Positions 25,601 to 34,737 of a stretch of DNA of 45,361 bases are shown here, one piece after another. Both the position numbers and the translations under genes were made by a program. The notes beneath the pieces are model-generated. The model was not told the origin of the DNA. It ran no database searches and was given only the letters and a program-made list of their open reading frames with translations. Source of the stretch: Paraburkholderia sp. Tr-20389. GTDB lineage: Bacteria > Pseudomonadota > Gammaproteobacteria > Burkholderiales > Burkholderiaceae. The stretch lies in assembly GCF_017104565.1 (NCBI RefSeq), contig NZ_JAAGPD010000073.1, forward strand, positions 1 through 45,361, read 5' to 3'. How positions within the stretch are numbered: the first letter of the stretch is position 1; the number at the start of each line of letters is the position of its first letter.

Positions 25601-26254
25601 ATGGTTCGCAAATCACACTTCGATCCGCAGCGCGTGCGCGAGGAAATCGCCATCGCGGCTGCACGGATGATCGCTGAGGACGGTCTCGACTACTCGACGG
25701 CCAAGCGCAAGGCTGCGCGGCAGGTTGTCGGGGAGACGCGCGTCGCGGGCGAATGGCTGCCGGATAACGACCAGATCGAGGAAGAAATCCGCGAATACCA
25801 GTCGCTGTTCCAGGGCGACAGCCAGCCGGCCGTGCTGCGCCGCCTGCGCGAGATCGCGCTCGACTGGATGCAGCGCCTCGCGCCGTTCAACGCCTATCTG
25901 ACGGGCGCGGTACTGGGTGGGACGGCCGGCGAACATTCCGATATTCATCTGCAAGCGTTTTGCGACAACCCCAAGGAAGTCGCCATTTACCTGCTGAACT
26001 CCAACGTCCAATACGACGTTTCGGAAACACGGCACTTTGCAGGTCGCGGCTACGTCGAAACATTGAGCTTTCTCTGGCGTCCGACGAACGAAGGCCGGGA
26101 CGCCGAACAGGCAGGCATCCACGTCGCGCTGTACGGCACTGACGATCTGCGCGGCGCCGTGCGTGCCGACGCACGCGGCCGTCTGGCGCGCGCCGACATC
26201 CGCGCCGTCCAGACGCTGCTCGACGAAAGCGACGCCGCGCGTTCCACGAACTGA
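25601..26254 (+). CDS. Conserved hypothetical protein beside mpl
   Basis: This 217-aa protein has no signal peptide or membrane segment. The N-terminal half is helical and charged (FDPQRVREEIAIAAARMIAEDG, KRKAARQVVG). The centre has YLTGAVLGGTAGEHSDIHLQAFCDNP at ~106-131, which looks like the GS-x-ARGE-S/D-D region of minimal nucleotidyltransferases, with Asp in SDIHLQ. Homologues in Burkholderia are often labelled as a UDP-MurNAc-alanine ligase, probably by neighbourhood alone; no Mur-ligase motif is visible. It is divergent from mpl and 26 bp before the tlpA-like gene. A nucleotidyltransferase-like fold is a guess. Confidence 0.75.
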   Translation: MVRKSHFDPQRVREEIAIAAARMIAEDGLDYSTAKRKAARQVVGETRVAGEWLPDNDQIEEEIREYQSLFQGDSQPAVLRRLREIALDWMQRLAPFNAYLTGAVLGGTAGEHSDIHLQAFCDNPKEVAIYLLNSNVQYDVSETRHFAGRGYVETLSFLWRPTNEGRDAEQAGIHVALYGTDDLRGAVRADARGRLARADIRAVQTLLDESDAARSTN

Positions 26255-26280
26255 ACATTTCGATCAGACACATTCACTAT

Positions 26281-26829
26281 ATGAAGCGCATTCTGGCAAT
26301 CGCGGCCGTCGCCGTCGTCGCGACCGTGGGCGGAGCGGTGGCGGGCCACTGGCTCCTCGGCAACAACGATCTCGCGGGCGTGGCGAACGCGGCTTCCGCC
26401 GACAGCGCCAACGCCGTGAATCAGTTGTGGGCCGCGAAGGTGACTAACGCCGACGGCGCACCGCAGTCGCTCGCCGGCTTCAAGGGCCATCCCGTCGTCG
26501 TCAATTTCTGGGCGTCGTGGTGCGGACCGTGCGTCGAGGAAATGCCGTCGCTGTCGGCCCTGCACAAGGAATACTCGAAGAAGGGCATCGAGTTCGTTGG
26601 CCTGGGCGTCGACTCGGACAAGAACATCAAGGCTTTCCTGCAGAAGGTGCCCGTCAACTATCCGATCTACGTCGCCGGCTTCGGCGGCGCGGACCTCGCG
26701 CGCGCGTTCGGCAACAACGCGGGTGGCTTGCCTTACACGGTCGTAATTGATGCCAAAGGCGTCGTACGGTCGACAAAACTCGGCCAGATCAAGCCGGACG
26801 AGCTGAAACGCACGCTCGACGCGCTATAA
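26281..26829 (+). CDS. TlpA-like membrane-anchored thioredoxin
   Basis: This 182-aa periplasmic thioredoxin-fold protein carries an N-terminal anchor (~4-26). The active site FWASWCGPCVEEMPSL places Cys81 and Cys84. The cis-Pro loop is GGLPYTVVID. Members of the TlpA/ResA group reduce disulfides of cytochrome c or other exported proteins. The substrate is not indicated by neighbours. A short linker (~27-50) separates anchor and domain. Confidence 0.9.
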   Translation: MKRILAIAAVAVVATVGGAVAGHWLLGNNDLAGVANAASADSANAVNQLWAAKVTNADGAPQSLAGFKGHPVVVNFWASWCGPCVEEMPSLSALHKEYSKKGIEFVGLGVDSDKNIKAFLQKVPVNYPIYVAGFGGADLARAFGNNAGGLPYTVVIDAKGVVRSTKLGQIKPDELKRTLDAL

Positions 26830-27023
26830 CGTCAGCATCTTTTTGACATTTAGTTGAGAACGTTTGCGCTCAGGATGGGCGATATTCGCAATAAAATGTC
26901 AGAAGTTCTGCTAGTTGCTGCTATCCTGGTAAGGGCCTGAGACGTTATGGGCGTTCGAGAAACTAGACAAATTTCTCTAATCGGCGCTAAAGTGCGCCCA
27001 ATTCCACGGAAAACGAAGCGACC
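26830..27023 (+). promoter_or_regulatory. Intergenic region with a putative aroQ promoter
   Basis: This AT-richer 194-bp stretch lies before aroQ. TAGACA (26966-26971) and TAAAGT (26990-26995) with 18-bp spacing make a plausible sigma-70 promoter shortly before the gene, and a TTGACA occurs near 26853. I see no terminator for the tlpA-like gene. Confidence 0.35.
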
Positions 27024-27488
27024 ATGACGCGACTGCTGGTTCTGCACGGCCCCAACCTCAACCTTCTCGGTACACGGGAACCCGAGGTGTATGGCCGCGT
27101 CACGCTCCCGCAGATCGATCAGGCGCTGGCAGACCGCGCAGCGGACGCCGGCGTCGAACTGGCCACCTTCCAGAGCAATCACGAAGGCGCGCTCGTCGAC
27201 CGCATCCAGGCCGCGCGAACCGAGAAGACCGATTTCATCCTGATCAATCCCGCAGCGTACACGCATACCAGCGTGGCGATCCGGGACGCACTGGCGGGCG
27301 TCGGCATCCCGTTCGTCGAGATTCATCTGTCGAACGTGCATCGTCGAGAACCGTTTAGGCATCACTCGTATTTCTCCGACCAGGCAGAGGGCGTCATTTG
27401 CGGCCTCGGCTGGAAGGGCTATCTGTACGCACTCGAATATGCGCTCGACCGGCTGGCCATTGGAACGGCCGGATCGGCGCGCAACTGA
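27024..27488 (+). CDS. aroQ: 3-dehydroquinate dehydratase, type II
   Basis: This 154-aa enzyme makes 3-dehydroshikimate in the shikimate pathway by the anti-elimination route. The N-terminal [19 protein letters not shown] carries the lid Arg18 and catalytic Tyr23. Other active-site residues are SNHEG at 51-55, Asn75 and His81 in INPAAYTH, His101 and Ser103 in EIHLSN, and Arg112. It precedes accB by 68 bp, an arrangement common in proteobacteria. Confidence 0.96.
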   Translation: MTRLLVLHGPNLNLLGTREPEVYGRVTLPQIDQALADRAADAGVELATFQSNHEGALVDRIQAARTEKTDFILINPAAYTHTSVAIRDALAGVGIPFVEIHLSNVHRREPFRHHSYFSDQAEGVICGLGWKGYLYALEYALDRLAIGTAGSARN

Positions 27489-27556
27489 CAACCCAAAACA
27501 CGAATTCGGCGCTGGCGGCAACCCGCCGGCGCTTCACGCATTGAAGGGGAAAGCCC

Positions 27557-28027
27557 ATGGATCTACGTAAACTGAAGACTCTGATCGACCTCGTCTCCGA
27601 GTCCGGCATCTCCGAACTCGAAGTGACCGAGGGCGAAGGCAAGGTGCGCATCGTCAAGAACGCGCCGCCGGTTTACGTCCAGCAACCCGGCAACTTTGCG
27701 CCGCAATTCGCGCCTTCGGCACCGGCTGCCGTCGGCCACGCAGCGGAACTGCCCGCAGGCGCGCCCGCCACGCCGGCAGCCGCCGCGCCGCAAGGCCACG
27801 TCGTGACGTCGCCGATGGTCGGCACGTTCTACCGCGCACCGTCGCCGGGCGCAGATCCGTTCGTGCAGGTGGGCGACACGGTCAAGGAAGGCCAGACGAT
27901 CTGCATCATCGAAGCGATGAAACTGTTGAATGAGATCGAATCGGACCAGGCCGGCGTCATCAAGGAAATCCTCGTCGAGAACGGTCAGGCGGTCGAATAC
28001 GGCCAGCCGCTGTTCGTGATCGGCTGA
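27557..28027 (+). CDS. accB: Biotin carboxyl carrier protein of acetyl-CoA carboxylase
   Basis: This 156-aa carrier holds the biotin for malonyl-CoA synthesis. The N-terminal segment (1-37) is followed by a Pro/Ala-rich flexible linker (~38-80) and the biotinyl domain from [21 protein letters not shown]. Biotin would be attached to Lys122 in [10 protein letters not shown]. The GGGGAA site is 7 nt before the ATG. It is cotranscribed with accC. Confidence 0.96.
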   Translation: MDLRKLKTLIDLVSESGISELEVTEGEGKVRIVKNAPPVYVQQPGNFAPQFAPSAPAAVGHAAELPAGAPATPAAAAPQGHVVTSPMVGTFYRAPSPGADPFVQVGDTVKEGQTICIIEAMKLLNEIESDQAGVIKEILVENGQAVEYGQPLFVIG

Positions 28028-28053
28028 CGCGGCGCCTTAGCCGTTCGCCATCC

Positions 28054-28078
28054 GCGCGCCCTACTTCTTCGGGCGCGC
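28054..28078 (+). promoter_or_regulatory. accB-accC intercistronic hairpin
   Basis: GCGCGCCC (28054-28061) and GGGCGCGC (28071-28078) form an exact 8-bp stem with a 9-nt loop in the 130-bp accB-accC gap. There is no T run. It may stabilise accB mRNA or set the ratio of carrier to carboxylase. Confidence 0.4.
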
Positions 28079-28157
28079 CACCGATCCTCTGAGGCAGCCG
28101 CCCGCCCCTTCGAACCAACCGGGCCCGCGGCGCCCATTGATGAGTCGAATATCCGCT

Positions 28158-29525
28158 ATGTTTGAAAAAATCCTCATTGCCAATCGTGGCGAAATCGCGC
28201 TCCGCATTCAGCGCGCGTGCCGCGAACTCGGCGTCAAGACGGTCGTCGTTTATTCCGAAGCCGACAAGGAAGCCAAATACGTGAAGCTCGCCGACGAGGC
28301 GGTCTGTATCGGACCGGCACCGTCGAACCTGAGCTACCTGAACATGCCCGCGCTGATCAGCGCGGCGGAAGTCACGGACGCCGAAGCGATTCACCCCGGC
28401 TACGGCTTTCTGTCCGAGAACGCGGACTTCGCCGAGCGCGTCGAGCAATCGGGCTTCGTGTTCATCGGCCCGCGCCCCGACACCATCCGCATGATGGGCG
28501 ACAAGGTCACCGCGAAGCAGACGATGATCAAGACGGGCGTGCCCTGCGTGCCCGGTTCGGAAGGCGCGTTGCCGGAAGATCCGAAAGAGATCGTGAAGAT
28601 TGCGCGCTCGATCGGCTATCCGGTGATCATCAAGGCGGCAGGCGGCGGCGGTGGCCGCGGCATGCGCGTCGTGCACACGGAAGCCGCGCTCGTGAACGCC
28701 GTCAACATGACGCGTGAAGAAGCGGGCCGTGCGTTCGGCAATCCGCAGGTCTACATGGAGAAATACCTGGAGAACCCGCGGCACATCGAAATCCAGGTGC
28801 TGGCCGACTCGTTCAAGAACGCACTGTGGCTCGGCGAGCGCGACTGCTCGATGCAGCGCCGTCACCAGAAGGTGATCGAAGAGGCGCCGGCGCCCGGCAT
28901 CGCGCGCCGTCTGATCGAGCGCATCGGCGATCGTTGCGCGGACGCGTGCAAGAAGATGGGCTATCTCGGCGCAGGCACGTTCGAGTTCCTGTACGAAAAC
29001 GGCGAGTTCTACTTCATCGAAATGAACACGCGCGTGCAGGTCGAGCACCCCGTCACGGAACTAATCACGGGCATCGACATCGTGCAGGAGCAGATCCGCA
29101 TCGCGGCAGGCGAAAAGCTCGCTATCCGTCAGCGCGACATCCAGTTCCGCGGACATGCGATCGAATGCCGTATCAACGCCGAAGATCCGTTCAAGTTCAC
29201 GCCGTCGCCGGGACGTCTTACGTCGTGGCACATGCCGGGCGGCCCCGGTATTCGCGTCGATTCGCATGCATACAACGGCTATTTCGTTCCGCCGAACTAT
29301 GATTCGATGATCGGCAAGCTGATCGCCTACGGCGCGACGCGTGAACAGGCGATCAAGCGGATGCGCATCGCGCTGTCGGAAATGGTGGTCGAAGGCATTC
29401 TGACCAACATCCCGCTGCATCGCGAGTTGATGCTCGACGCGAAGTTCGTCGAGGGCGGCACGAGCATCCATTACCTCGAAAACCGGCTGGCGGCGAAGCT
29501 GCAAGCCGCACCGGAAGAAGCGTAA
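28158..29525 (+). CDS. accC: Biotin carboxylase subunit of acetyl-CoA carboxylase
   Basis: This 455-aa ATP-grasp enzyme carboxylates the biotin on AccB. It begins with [24 protein letters not shown] and has the glycine loop [11 protein letters not shown] at 159-169 with ATP-binding Lys159. [16 protein letters not shown] is the catalytic core. Length matches E. coli AccC (449). The ATG at 28158 fits the family N-terminus better than one at 28137 or 28140. It is followed 3 bp later by prmA. Confidence 0.97.
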   Translation: MFEKILIANRGEIALRIQRACRELGVKTVVVYSEADKEAKYVKLADEAVCIGPAPSNLSYLNMPALISAAEVTDAEAIHPGYGFLSENADFAERVEQSGFVFIGPRPDTIRMMGDKVTAKQTMIKTGVPCVPGSEGALPEDPKEIVKIARSIGYPVIIKAAGGGGGRGMRVVHTEAALVNAVNMTREEAGRAFGNPQVYMEKYLENPRHIEIQVLADSFKNALWLGERDCSMQRRHQKVIEEAPAPGIARRLIERIGDRCADACKKMGYLGAGTFEFLYENGEFYFIEMNTRVQVEHPVTELITGIDIVQEQIRIAAGEKLAIRQRDIQFRGHAIECRINAEDPFKFTPSPGRLTSWHMPGGPGIRVDSHAYNGYFVPPNYDSMIGKLIAYGATREQAIKRMRIALSEMVVEGILTNIPLHRELMLDAKFVEGGTSIHYLENRLAAKLQAAPEEA

Positions 29526-29528
29526 GCA

Positions 29529-30431
29529 ATGAGCTACCGGGAACTGGTCGTCGAACTCGCGCGCGAGCACGCGGAAGCGCTGTCGGATGCGCTGCTCGAA
29601 CTGGGCGCGCTGTCGGTATCCGTCGAAGACGCGGACGCCGACACGCCCGACGAGCAGCCGCTGTTCGGCGAACCCGGTCTCACGCCGGATCGCACTGCGT
29701 GGACGCACTCGCGCGTGATCGCGCTGCTGGCGCCGGAACACGAGCCGGCCGTGCTGCTCGCGGCGGCCGCGAATGAACTCGGGCTCGCCGGCACGCCGTC
29801 GTTCAGCGTGCGCGAAGTCGAAGAACAGGACTGGGTGCGCCTCACGCAATCCCAGTTCGATCCGATTCCGATCGGCGAGCGCATCTGGGTCGTGCCGTCG
29901 TGGCACGATGCGCCCGATCCGGACGCACTCGTGCTCGAACTCGATCCGGGTCTCGCGTTCGGCACGGGCAGCCATCCCACGACACGTCTGTGTATGGAAT
30001 GGCTCGAACGGTCCGTGCAGAACGATCAATCGGTGCTGGACTACGGTTGCGGCTCGGGCATCCTCGCGATTCTCGCGAAAAAGTGCGGCGCGAATCCCGT
30101 CGTCGGCATCGACATCGATCCGCAAGCCGTCGAATCCGCCCGCCACAACAGCGAGCGTAATCGCGCCGAGGTCGCCTACGGTTTGCCCGACGACTGCCCT
30201 GCCGGCGAGTTCGACATCGTCGTCGCGAACATCCTGTCGAACCCGCTGAAGCTGATGGCGTCGATGTTGTCGTCGAAGGTGAAGCCGGGCGGACGCATTG
30301 CGCTGTCGGGCATACTCGCGCGACAGGCGGAAGAAGTGGCGAGCGTCTACCGGCAGTGGATCGACATCGCCGTGTGGCGCGAACACGAAGGCTGGGTGTG
30401 CCTTGCGGGTACGCGCCGCGAAAGCAATTAG
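29529..30431 (+). CDS. prmA: Ribosomal protein L11 methyltransferase
   Basis: This 300-aa enzyme trimethylates lysines and the N-terminus of ribosomal protein L11. The N-terminal substrate-recognition domain (~1-55) starts with [14 protein letters not shown]. The catalytic domain has [14 protein letters not shown] at 143-156, the SAM site [12 protein letters not shown] at 170-181 and VANILSNPL (NxxxNP-like). The linkage to accC by a 3-bp gap is typical for beta- and gammaproteobacteria. Confidence 0.95.
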   Translation: MSYRELVVELAREHAEALSDALLELGALSVSVEDADADTPDEQPLFGEPGLTPDRTAWTHSRVIALLAPEHEPAVLLAAAANELGLAGTPSFSVREVEEQDWVRLTQSQFDPIPIGERIWVVPSWHDAPDPDALVLELDPGLAFGTGSHPTTRLCMEWLERSVQNDQSVLDYGCGSGILAILAKKCGANPVVGIDIDPQAVESARHNSERNRAEVAYGLPDDCPAGEFDIVVANILSNPLKLMASMLSSKVKPGGRIALSGILARQAEEVASVYRQWIDIAVWREHEGWVCLAGTRRESN

Positions 30432-30500
30432 AATAAGGCATATTTGTTTGCTTCCGGCCCCATTCGGCACCTTGGCCGCTAACCGGTCTCTCGGCTCGAT

Positions 30501-32264
30501 ATGCTTCTAGCGACACGCTGTCCCTTCTGCGAAACCGTCTTCAGGCTCCAACCGGAGCAGCTCACGCTGCGCCGCGGGCTCGTGCGTTGTGGCCACTGCA
30601 AACAGGTGTTCGACGCATCGAGCAGCCTGTTCGACGTGAGCGACGGCGTCAGCATCGACAAGGCGAGGCCCGTGACGATCGACGACGTGACGGCCCACAC
30701 GCTCGAAACGCTCGCGAATGGCGGTCAAGCGGCGACGCTGGGCGCGCAGCCTGCGGTTGGCGAGCAGGTCGCCGTCGAGCCGAAAACCGACGGCGAAATG
30801 ACGCGCGCAGAAGATGCGCCCGCGATCAACCACGCCGCGGCCGAAGCTGCGCAGCCGCGCATCGAAACGGCAACTTCGAGCGAGGCGGCTGCACAACCCT
30901 CGCCTGCCGCCGAAGCACCGACGTCTCACGTCGCAGAGCCTTCCGCGCAATCCGAAGAGGAAGCGGCGTCTCTTGCTACCGACACCGAACACGCGTCATC
31001 GGCGAATGAGCCCGACTTCCGCGCGGAAGCGTGGAATCCGTGGGCGCCCGCGCCCGACGCGTCGATCGACCGGCGCATCCGCCACAACGCGGCGACGATC
31101 CCGATCAACCCCGTCACGATTCCGCGTTCCGCCCAACCGCCGCTCAAGCTCGAACTCACCGATTCCGAGCCGATGAACCTCGAGAAGGCGATCGCGCGCA
31201 AACCGGTCGAGCCACACGTCGAGACGAGCGTCGATCAGCGAGCAGAACCGACGGTCGAAACGCTCGCTGAGCCCAGGATCGAAGAACCCGCCGTGTCGCC
31301 CGCACAGTCGAAAGCCGAGCCGGCCTTCGACGCGACACCTGCGCGCGATTTTGCGCCGGACATGCACGAACCGTCGACCCACACGTGGCGCGTACCCGAG
31401 TCGCTGCGCGAGTCCGTCGAGACACACCAGGGCGAGGCGGAGCCGAAGCGCGGAGCGCCGCCGCATCCCGCCTTCGACGACGAGTGGCATGAGCCGCCGC
31501 GCGAAAAAACCAACCGGCCCGCGTTCGAATCCGACGACCGCACGGTCTCGCCGTCAGCCGATCACGCCGGACAGCAGCGCGAGCGCGAACCGTACTTCGG
31601 CGCACCGTCGGACGAGCCCGACCTCGAACCGCGCTTCGGCGCTGGAGCAGGCGCGGGAGTCGGTGCGGGCGCGGGCGCACGCGATCAATATGGCGAACCC
31701 TACGATGGCCCGTTCGCGGCAACGCACGGCGGCGACGACGATGCATTCGCTGTCACGCGCGAACCGCGCGAGCCCGAAGCGAAGCGTCTCATGTGGCAGG
31801 TCGGGGGCGGTGTCGCGGCTGGCCTGCTCGGCTGTCTGCTGCTCGTGCAGGTTGCCTGGTGGCAGCGCGAAACGGTGATGGTCGCGTGGCCCGACTCGCA
31901 GTCGCTGTTCGTGAAGGCCTGCGCGAATCTGGGCTGCAAGATCGAACCGCCGCGCGATATCGACGGACTGCTGGTCGAGCCGTCGGATCTGCGGCAAGTG
32001 GACGGACCGCACAAGCTCGAGTTGAAGATGCCGCTGCGCAACCGCTTCGATCTCGCGCTCGCGTACCCGGCCGTCGAACTGACCTTGCTCGACGAGAACA
32101 ACAACATCGCCGTGCGGCGCGTGCTGTGGCCGCAAGACTATGTGAAACCCGGCACGCCGATCGCGGCGGGCCTGCCCGCACGCACGACGCAGACGATGAT
32201 CGTGCGCCTCGATACCGGCGACACGGTCGCCTCGAACTTCCGCGTGCAGATCTTCTATCCGTAA
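30501..32264 (+). CDS. Zinc-ribbon and DUF3426 membrane protein
   Basis: This 587-aa protein has an N-terminal MJ0042-type zinc ribbon (Cys7, Cys10, Cys30, Cys33), a long Ala/Glu/Pro-rich and apparently disordered middle (~70-425), one transmembrane helix at ~434-452 and a C-terminal DUF3426 domain (~460-587). The middle includes loose repeats of the EPRIEEP kind and a Gly/Ala run near 377-393. The topology is probably cytoplasmic zinc ribbon and periplasmic DUF3426. The role is unknown; regulators and envelope proteins with this layout often follow prmA in this group. It is longer than many relatives because of the middle segment. Confidence 0.85.
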   Translation: MLLATRCPFCETVFRLQPEQLTLRRGLVRCGHCKQVFDASSSLFDVSDGVSIDKARPVTIDDVTAHTLETLANGGQAATLGAQPAVGEQVAVEPKTDGEMTRAEDAPAINHAAAEAAQPRIETATSSEAAAQPSPAAEAPTSHVAEPSAQSEEEAASLATDTEHASSANEPDFRAEAWNPWAPAPDASIDRRIRHNAATIPINPVTIPRSAQPPLKLELTDSEPMNLEKAIARKPVEPHVETSVDQRAEPTVETLAEPRIEEPAVSPAQSKAEPAFDATPARDFAPDMHEPSTHTWRVPESLRESVETHQGEAEPKRGAPPHPAFDDEWHEPPREKTNRPAFESDDRTVSPSADHAGQQREREPYFGAPSDEPDLEPRFGAGAGAGVGAGAGARDQYGEPYDGPFAATHGGDDDAFAVTREPREPEAKRLMWQVGGGVAAGLLGCLLLVQVAWWQRETVMVAWPDSQSLFVKACANLGCKIEPPRDIDGLLVEPSDLRQVDGPHKLELKMPLRNRFDLALAYPAVELTLLDENNNIAVRRVLWPQDYVKPGTPIAAGLPARTTQTMIVRLDTGDTVASNFRVQIFYP

Positions 32265-32357
32265 TCCGTCGATCTGCTGCGCGTGTAGCTTGTCCGCGCG
32301 TCCGGCACGAACCGGGCGCGCATCCCGTCAATCCCTGACGAATCTTCGGAGCACAAC

Positions 32358-32858
32358 ATGAGTCAAGTCACGCTGGGTGGCAACCCGATCGAAGTCGCTG
32401 GTACGTTCCCGTCCGTGGGCCAGGCGGCGCCCGCCTTCTCGCTCGTCGGCAAGGATCTGAAGCCGCTTACGCTCGGCGACTTCGCAGGCAAGCGCAAGGT
32501 GCTGAACATCGTTCCGAGCCTCGACACGCCGACCTGCGCAACCTCCACGCGCAAGTTCAACGAAGCCGCAGCGAAGCTCAACAACACGGCTGTGATCGTC
32601 GTGTCGGGCGACCTGCCCTTCGCCGCGACGCGCTTCTGCACGACGGAAGGCATCGAGAACGTCGTCACGGGCTCGACCTTCCGCGGCCATGAGTTCGCGC
32701 AGGCGTACGGCGTCGACGTGACGAGCGGCCCGCTGACGGGCCTGACGGCGCGCGCCGTCGTCGTCATCGACGAAAACGACAAGGTCGTGCACGCCGAACT
32801 CGTCGGTGAAATCAAGAACGAACCGAACTACGACGCAGCGCTCGCCGCGCTGAAGTAA
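32358..32858 (+). CDS. tpx: Thiol peroxidase (atypical 2-Cys peroxiredoxin)
   Basis: This 166-aa enzyme reduces peroxides using thioredoxin. The peroxidatic cysteine is Cys60 in [15 protein letters not shown] and the resolving cysteine is Cys94 in TRFCTTEG, the standard Tpx spacing. [13 protein letters not shown] follows as in other members. Length equals the family norm. It is preceded by a 93-bp gap and a GGAG site 7 nt before the start. Confidence 0.96.
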   Translation: MSQVTLGGNPIEVAGTFPSVGQAAPAFSLVGKDLKPLTLGDFAGKRKVLNIVPSLDTPTCATSTRKFNEAAAKLNNTAVIVVSGDLPFAATRFCTTEGIENVVTGSTFRGHEFAQAYGVDVTSGPLTGLTARAVVVIDENDKVVHAELVGEIKNEPNYDAALAALK

Positions 32859-32877
32859 GCTTCATCTTTGCGTCGAT

Positions 32878-32915
32878 ACAGCGCCGCGCCCGTATCGCAT
32901 CGGGCGCGGCGCTGT
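32878..32915 (+). terminator. Very stable hairpin after tpx
   Basis: An exact 15-bp stem, ACAGCGCCGCGCCCG (32878-32892) and its complement (32901-32915), has an 8-nt loop. A T run appears only 15 nt later (32931-32935), so it may be a weak terminator or a 3'-end protector for tpx mRNA. Confidence 0.55.
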
Positions 32916-32967
32916 CACATCGTCGCACCCTTTTTCTCTCCGACCGACACTTATAGGAACGCTCGCC

Positions 32968-33912
32968 TTGGCTACGCTGATTTGCGGCTCGCTCGCCTAC
33001 GACAACATCATGACTTTCGAAGGGCGCTTTCGGGAGCACATCCTGCCGGAACAGGTTCACATCCTGAACGTCAGCTTCCTCGTGCCGACGATGCGCCGCG
33101 AATTCGGCGGCTGCGCGGGCAATATCGCCTACTCGCTGCATCTGCTCGGCGGCGACGCACGCATCATGGCGACGCTCGGCGCGGTCGACTCGCAGCTCTA
33201 CATCGACCGTCTCGACTCGCTCGGGCTCTCGAAAGAGCACGTGCGCGTGCTGCCCGACATGTACTCGGCGCAGGCGATGATCACGACCGATCTGGAAAAC
33301 AATCAGATCACGGCGTTCCACCCGGGCGCGATGATGCAGTCGCATCTGAACCGCGCGGACCAGCCCGGCGTGAAGCTCGGCATCGTCGCGCCGGACGGCT
33401 TCGACGGGATGATCCAGCACTCCGAACAGTTCGCGGCGGCGGGTGTTCCGTTCATCTTCGATCCGGGCCAGGGGCTGCCCCTCTTCGACGGTGAGTCGCT
33501 GCGACGCATGATTGAACTTGCCACCTACGTCGCAGTCAATGACTACGAAGCTGCGCTGGTGAGCAACAAGACGGGCTGGTCGATCGAAGAGATCACGAGC
33601 CGTGTCGATGCGCTGATCGTGACGCGCGGCGAGCACGGGGCACAGATTCACCATGCCGGCGGCATCGAAGAAATTCCGGCCGTCAAGGCGAAGCAGGTGC
33701 TGGACCCCACGGGTTGCGGCGATGCGTTCCGGGGCGGCCTGCTGTACGGCATCGAGAAGGGCCTCGGCTGGGCAACCACCGGCCGCCTCGCCAGTCTGAT
33801 GGGCGCGCTCAAGATCGAACATCAAGGGCCGCAGAACTATGCGCCGACGCGCGCGGAGATCAACGAACGGTTCAAGCAGGCGTTCGGCTACGAACTGCCG
33901 CAAGGCGCATGA
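32968..33912 (+). CDS. PfkB-family carbohydrate/nucleoside kinase
   Basis: This 314-aa ribokinase-like enzyme has the first signature at EFGGCAGNIAYSLHLLGGDA (45-64) and the second, DPTGCGDAFRGGLLYG, with catalytic base Asp252. The overall sequence resembles the adenosine/nucleoside kinase branch described in Burkholderia rather than ribokinase or fructokinase, but the substrate is not proven. The start is TTG at 32968, with AGGAA 9 nt upstream and no better ATG before the conserved beta-strand. Confidence 0.88.
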   Translation: MATLICGSLAYDNIMTFEGRFREHILPEQVHILNVSFLVPTMRREFGGCAGNIAYSLHLLGGDARIMATLGAVDSQLYIDRLDSLGLSKEHVRVLPDMYSAQAMITTDLENNQITAFHPGAMMQSHLNRADQPGVKLGIVAPDGFDGMIQHSEQFAAAGVPFIFDPGQGLPLFDGESLRRMIELATYVAVNDYEAALVSNKTGWSIEEITSRVDALIVTRGEHGAQIHHAGGIEEIPAVKAKQVLDPTGCGDAFRGGLLYGIEKGLGWATTGRLASLMGALKIEHQGPQNYAPTRAEINERFKQAFGYELPQGA

Positions 33913-33966
33913 TGTAGCGAACGGCGCTCGCCGCGCATACGCCGCGCCTGACCGTTCGGGTTTGGA

Positions 33967-33983
33967 GGGCTCGATACGAGCCC
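33967..33983 (+). promoter_or_regulatory. Hairpin before the lipoprotein gene
   Basis: GGGCTCG (33967-33973) and CGAGCCC (33977-33983) form a 7-bp stem with a 3-nt loop, 16 nt before the next start. A wider repeat, CGAACGG (33918-33924) and CCGTTCG (33952-33958), lies just upstream and may end the kinase transcript. Confidence 0.3.
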
Positions 33984-33999
33984 GTTTGGAGTCAAGGGA

Positions 34000-34488
34000 A
34001 TGAAAACAACGAGTCGTACGGTGGGTCGCCTGGTACTGGGCGCAGTGATTGTCAGTTCGCTCGCGGTGACGGGCTGTGCGTACAACAGCAGTTCCGCTGA
34101 CGTGTACACGGCGTCGCAGGCGCAACGCGAAGAGACGGTCCGCATGGGCATCGTCGATAGCGTGCGCGCCGTGAAGATCAGCTCGAACAACGGCCAGCCG
34201 AGCGGCATCGGCGCAATCGGCGGCGGCGCGCTTGGTGCCGTTGCGGGCAGCGCGATCGGCGGCGGGCGGGGTTCCATTCTGACGGGTATCGTCGGCGGCC
34301 TCGCGGGCGCCGTCGCAGGCAACACGATCGAAAACAGCACGGCAATGCGCGACGGCGTCGAAATCACGGTGCGCCTCGACAACGGCGACATGCGCGCGAT
34401 CACACAAACCGCAACGGGTGAAATCTTCCGCGCCGGCGAGCGCGTGCGTCTGCTGTCGAGCGGCGGCGTAACCCGCGTCACGCACTGA
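34000..34488 (+). CDS. Glycine-zipper outer-membrane lipoprotein (SlyB/Pcp-like)
   Basis: This 162-aa precursor has a lipoprotein signal ending in VTGC, so Cys26 would be acylated. A glycine-zipper membrane segment with repeated GxxxG spacing lies at ~68-110, and the C-terminal ~50 residues form the small 17-kDa-antigen-type domain with VEITVRLDNGDMRAITQ. SlyB/Pcp-type lipoproteins contribute to outer-membrane stability. It is a single gene closed by its own terminator. Confidence 0.88.
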   Translation: MKTTSRTVGRLVLGAVIVSSLAVTGCAYNSSSADVYTASQAQREETVRMGIVDSVRAVKISSNNGQPSGIGAIGGGALGAVAGSAIGGGRGSILTGIVGGLAGAVAGNTIENSTAMRDGVEITVRLDNGDMRAITQTATGEIFRAGERVRLLSSGGVTRVTH

Positions 34489-34540
34489 CGCATACTGTTT
34501 CCCTGCCGGCGGCGCGCACGCGCCGTATCGGCAACCTCAC

Positions 34541-34573
34541 ACGCATGCGCTCCCCTGTGCATGCGTTTTTTTT
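34541..34573 (+). terminator. Intrinsic terminator of the lipoprotein gene
   Basis: ACGCATGC (34541-34548) and GCATGCGT (34559-34566) form an 8-bp stem followed by a run of eight T (34566-34573). Confidence 0.85.
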
Positions 34574-34632
34574 CGTCCGGCGTTTGCGGTCTGTCGCTGC
34601 GGCCGCGATGCGGCGCTGCTTCGCGCACGACG

Positions 34633-34668
34633 AAAAAAATCCCGCCGCCAGTGACCCGGCGACGGGAT
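34633..34668 (-). terminator. Intrinsic terminator of the histone-like gene
   Basis: On the minus strand an imperfect GC-rich stem (34640-34668, ends ATCCCG/CGGGAT) is followed by seven T (complement of the A run 34633-34639). It lies ~70 bp after the stop codon. Confidence 0.7.
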
Positions 34669-34737
34669 CAGATGTGATCGAGCAACGTCGCTCAATCGAC
34701 GGACGCACACGCGACGCGTCCGTTACGACTTCAGCTC

